The position numbers were made by a program, and so were the translations under genes. Below, in pieces: positions 61,542 through 64,000 of a stretch of DNA of 64,000 nt. How positions within the stretch are numbered: the stretch's first letter is position 1; each line of letters begins with the position of its first letter. Origin of the DNA: Hyphomonas sp. CY54-11-8 (lineage in GTDB: Bacteria; Pseudomonadota; Alphaproteobacteria; Caulobacterales; Hyphomonadaceae); contig NZ_AWFD01000035.1 of the NCBI RefSeq assembly GCF_000682735.1, forward strand, positions 167,812 through 231,811, read 5' to 3'. The notes beneath the pieces are model-generated. The model was not told the origin of the DNA and did no database searches. It saw only the letters and a program-made list of their open reading frames with translations.

Positions 61542-63905
61542 TCAGAACCGGACCGTCAGGGTCGCCTGGAATGTGCGCGGGTTCAGCGGGCGGAAGAAGG
61601 CTGAGCCGGCAAAGACGAACGCGGTCGGGACTTCCTCATCTAGCAGGTTATCGACGTTGAACCGCAGGCTGACATTCTCAGGCACGCCAAAGTCGTTCGG
61701 GCCACCGAGATCGAGATAGCCGCTGAGGACAGTGAAGCTGTCCATATCATAGCCGTCGTTGAACTGTGCGTTCCGCTCCCCTGTGTATTTGCCGGAGATA
61801 TTGGCGACCAGCCAATCGGTCGGTTCATACGTCACACCGCCCGTGAAGAGCCATTCCGGGCTGTCAGGCAGGCCGGTGCCAGCAAAATAGTCGATCGTTC
61901 CGTCGAGATTGGTATCCGTATCGTCTTTCAGCTCTGCGTGGTTGTAGGTCAGGTTTCCATCGAAGTAGACCTTCCCGCCGAGGAAGTCGGGTTTGTACAC
62001 TCCGGAGAGTTCGAAGCCATAGGCCTCAGTCTCACCGGCGCTGGTGTAAAAGGCTTCCGGTTGTTCAGTCGCCGGGTTGATCACGCTGCCAGCCACCAGG
62101 CGGTTATCGAATGTGGTGTAGAACAGGGCTGCCGACCCGTAGAATTGGGACCGATTGGTACGGATGCCGACTTCGTAGTTGGTCGACTCCTCACCTTCCG
62201 GCGCCGGGAGCGGATCCGTCGTGGGATCCGTGGTCGCGATGGAGAAGATGTCGTCTGCACCGCGCGGCAAGGCAAAGTTCTGCGAGTAGGATGCAAAGAC
62301 CTGGTCGGTATCATTCAGGTCATAGACCGCCCCGACCATCGGCAGGAAGTTGTCGCTGTATTCGGCACCGACTTTCTGAGGGCCGAACACTTCATAGTCG
62401 TTATAATCCCGATAGCCGTCGAGAGAGTAGTCGATATTGAGACTTTTCACGCCGACTTCGACATTGAGCCGGTCATCCATCAGGCTGATCGTGTCTTTGA
62501 GGTAGAACTGCGTCGTCTTGCGGGTCGAGGTGTAGTCACGGCGATAATAAGCCACCTCGTCCCAGATCACATCGCCATCCGCTGAACCATTGGTCTTGTT
62601 CAGGCGCTGCTGGGTCCGGTCGTAGTCTTCGTCTTCGTACCAGCCGCCAAACTCGATCGTGTGGTTGCCGACTTCCCATTCGACACCAGCCACCAGGCCG
62701 GTCCGCGTGCCGCCGACTTCCGAAAGGCCATATTGAACACCTCGCGGGTGAACGACATCAAGGCCGGCTGCGACCTGGCGGTTATAGATGTTCAGCGAGT
62801 TGGAGTAGCTGTCCGGCGAGACCCCAAAGCCGTCTTTCTCTTCCTGATAGGCCGTCGCCGTCAGCATGACGCCCGGGGTGAGGTCCGTCTGGAAGTTGAG
62901 GGAGTAGAGCGTGTCATCGCGCACGTTAATGCGGTCTTCGTAGTAGCTGGTACAGCTCGAACCCGTGTTCAGCGGAGTGAAGTCCGCATCGTCGATGACA
63001 TTATCGCCGTTATAGTCATAAACGCCGGGCATCGGATTGATGCAGCTTTCCGGAAGCGTCGGCTGGTAGCCGTAGAAATAGTTGTTTTCGAACGTGGATT
63101 CTGGCCCGGACGGGGAGTCATAGTCGAAGAAGTCGTTATGGACGTATCCGAATTTCACGAACGTATCTTCGTCGAACTCGTACTTGATCTTGCCTTCGAT
63201 GTGCTCGCGGTCGATCGTGCCGGGGCCGCGCCATAGGCTGCTGTCAGTCTTGGAGCGGCTGACATAGGCTGAGAGGCCGTTCCAGTTTCCGGATTCCAGC
63301 TTGATGAAGCTACGTTCGAGGTCATCATCACCGATCGTGTAGGAGATCATGCCGCCGGGCGTGTCGGATGTATCAACCGTATTGTAAGAGACGAGTGGGC
63401 CAAGCGACGCATAGCTTGGCAGAGAGACATCGCCTGCACCGGGGGATGCGACCACGGCGCCAAGGTTTTCGTTGTCCACATAACGGAATATCGGGCTGCC
63501 GCCGAAGGCATCGGAGCGACCCATCGGCACGCCGTCCAGCACGAAGCCGATCTGCTGCAGGTTAAAGGCCCGCACGGTAACCGAGTTGCCGAACTCGTAG
63601 AGGCCGAGCGCGCCGTCCGTCTGAACGTTGAAGCCCGGCAGGGACTCCAGCATTTTCAGGCCCGAGATGCCGCCGGGTGCTGACAGGAGTTCTTCGCGAG
63701 TGACTGCCACCGTGTTGGTCGCCTCGTCCTGACCAATGGCCGTGTCGGCGGTTGAGACGCGGCGGCCTTCAACGACAACCGCTTTCATGGTCGCTTGCTC
63801 TTCTGGCGGCGAGCCCTCCTGCGCGTGCGCGGCAGTCGTCATCGATGCCGCGATCAGCGAGGCAAGGCATATTCCGAATTTGAGACGTGTATTGAGGCGG
63901 CGCAT
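61542..63905 (-). CDS. TonB-dependent receptor with a calcium-loop-like insert
   Basis: 787-residue outer-membrane receptor. It has a signal peptide (FGICLASLIAASMTTAAHA), a TonB-box-like segment MKAVVVEGRRVSTADT and a plug domain (LKMLESLPGFNVQTDGALGL, SVTVRAFNLQQIGFVLDG). The beta-barrel ends in PLNPRTFQATLTVRF, with the final aromatic that outer-membrane proteins need. An extracellular-loop segment (about 290-305) reads DYNGDNVIDDAD, matching the EF-hand spacing D-x-N-x-D-x-x-I-x-x-x-D. It is bracketed by two cysteines. A second, weaker motif DTNLDGTID lies near residue 665. Upstream of the TauE gene. Substrate unknown. Confidence 0.93.
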   Translation of the reverse strand: MRRLNTRLKFGICLASLIAASMTTAAHAQEGSPPEEQATMKAVVVEGRRVSTADTAIGQDEATNTVAVTREELLSAPGGISGLKMLESLPGFNVQTDGALGLYEFGNSVTVRAFNLQQIGFVLDGVPMGRSDAFGGSPIFRYVDNENLGAVVASPGAGDVSLPSYASLGPLVSYNTVDTSDTPGGMISYTIGDDDLERSFIKLESGNWNGLSAYVSRSKTDSSLWRGPGTIDREHIEGKIKYEFDEDTFVKFGYVHNDFFDYDSPSGPESTFENNYFYGYQPTLPESCINPMPGVYDYNGDNVIDDADFTPLNTGSSCTSYYEDRINVRDDTLYSLNFQTDLTPGVMLTATAYQEEKDGFGVSPDSYSNSLNIYNRQVAAGLDVVHPRGVQYGLSEVGGTRTGLVAGVEWEVGNHTIEFGGWYEDEDYDRTQQRLNKTNGSADGDVIWDEVAYYRRDYTSTRKTTQFYLKDTISLMDDRLNVEVGVKSLNIDYSLDGYRDYNDYEVFGPQKVGAEYSDNFLPMVGAVYDLNDTDQVFASYSQNFALPRGADDIFSIATTDPTTDPLPAPEGEESTNYEVGIRTNRSQFYGSAALFYTTFDNRLVAGSVINPATEQPEAFYTSAGETEAYGFELSGVYKPDFLGGKVYFDGNLTYNHAELKDDTDTNLDGTIDYFAGTGLPDSPEWLFTGGVTYEPTDWLVANISGKYTGERNAQFNDGYDMDSFTVLSGYLDLGGPNDFGVPENVSLRFNVDNLLDEEVPTAFVFAGSAFFRPLNPRTFQATLTVRF

Positions 63906-64000
63906 CGCAATTTACTCCCGGCGACTTATTGAATCTGCGCGCAAGATGTCGGCGTCGCCGGGGTGCGGGAACTGCGCACAACCAAGTGAATGTGCTAAAT

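Overview
The window is chromosomal DNA from a GC-rich alphaproteobacterium. The best guess is the Hyphomonadaceae/Caulobacterales type. Supporting points are TonB-dependent receptors, two class I polyhydroxyalkanoate (PHA) synthases, a CIRCE-controlled groESL, the alaC/hom/glpX/recJ neighbourhood, small alphaproteobacterial families (DUF2842, DUF3775, DUF2087, DUF192) and frequent GTG/TTG starts. I see no phage, insertion sequence, CRISPR array or rRNA. There is one tRNA, tRNA-Glu(UUC). Gene density is high, and most gene pairs overlap or lie within 250 bp.

Layout: 1-2923 holds a TonB receptor cut by the window edge and a divergent BCCT osmolyte transporter. 3.0-10.8 kb is a curli (functional amyloid) locus: a LuxR-family regulator, an unrecognised beta-repeat exported protein, CsgF, the CsgG pore, a nucleator-like curlin, a very long curlin (about 52 Q-strands against about 10 in E. 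coli CsgA), and a lipoprotein of unknown role. I see no csgE or csgC. 10.9-16.3 kb is housekeeping: double cold-shock protein, DUF192, thioesterase, acyl-CoA synthetase, groESL. 16.6-24.9 kb holds a diguanylate cyclase, a DUF3137 protein, an orphan, and a reverse-strand operon phaC - MaoC/Pta fusion - ackA. 24.9-42.1 kb holds heme A synthase, rplM-rpsI, argC, a second phaC, an alaC-like aminotransferase, hom, glpX, recJ, tRNA-Glu, pabB-pabA-pabC and a hydrolase/flavin reductase fusion.

42.1-56.5 kb is the most unusual accessory block. It contains a cupin protein and a tightly overlapping trio (PRPP-synthetase-like, AMP/thymidine phosphorylase-like, metallo-beta-lactamase RNase-like). It also contains an MgtC/DUF4010 membrane protein, a host-attachment-family protein, an ABC/HlyD exporter, a universal stress protein, a DUF3775 protein, a compact B12-dependent ribonucleotide reductase and a lipoprotein cytochrome c. 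From general recollection of proteobacterial neighbourhoods, which I could not check, this resembles a low-oxygen/dormancy island for RNA and nucleotide recycling. The PHA/acetate operon at 19-24 kb looks like a detached part of it. 56.5-64 kb holds an MFS exporter, a PaaX-family regulator divergent from a fatty-acid desaturase, a MaoC protein, a TauE/SafE exporter and a second TonB receptor.

The two best candidates for new biology are the curli locus, with its two unexplained exported proteins, altered CsgG eyelet and giant curlin, and the phosphorylase/PRPP/MBL trio, which could form an RNA-to-PRPP salvage route.
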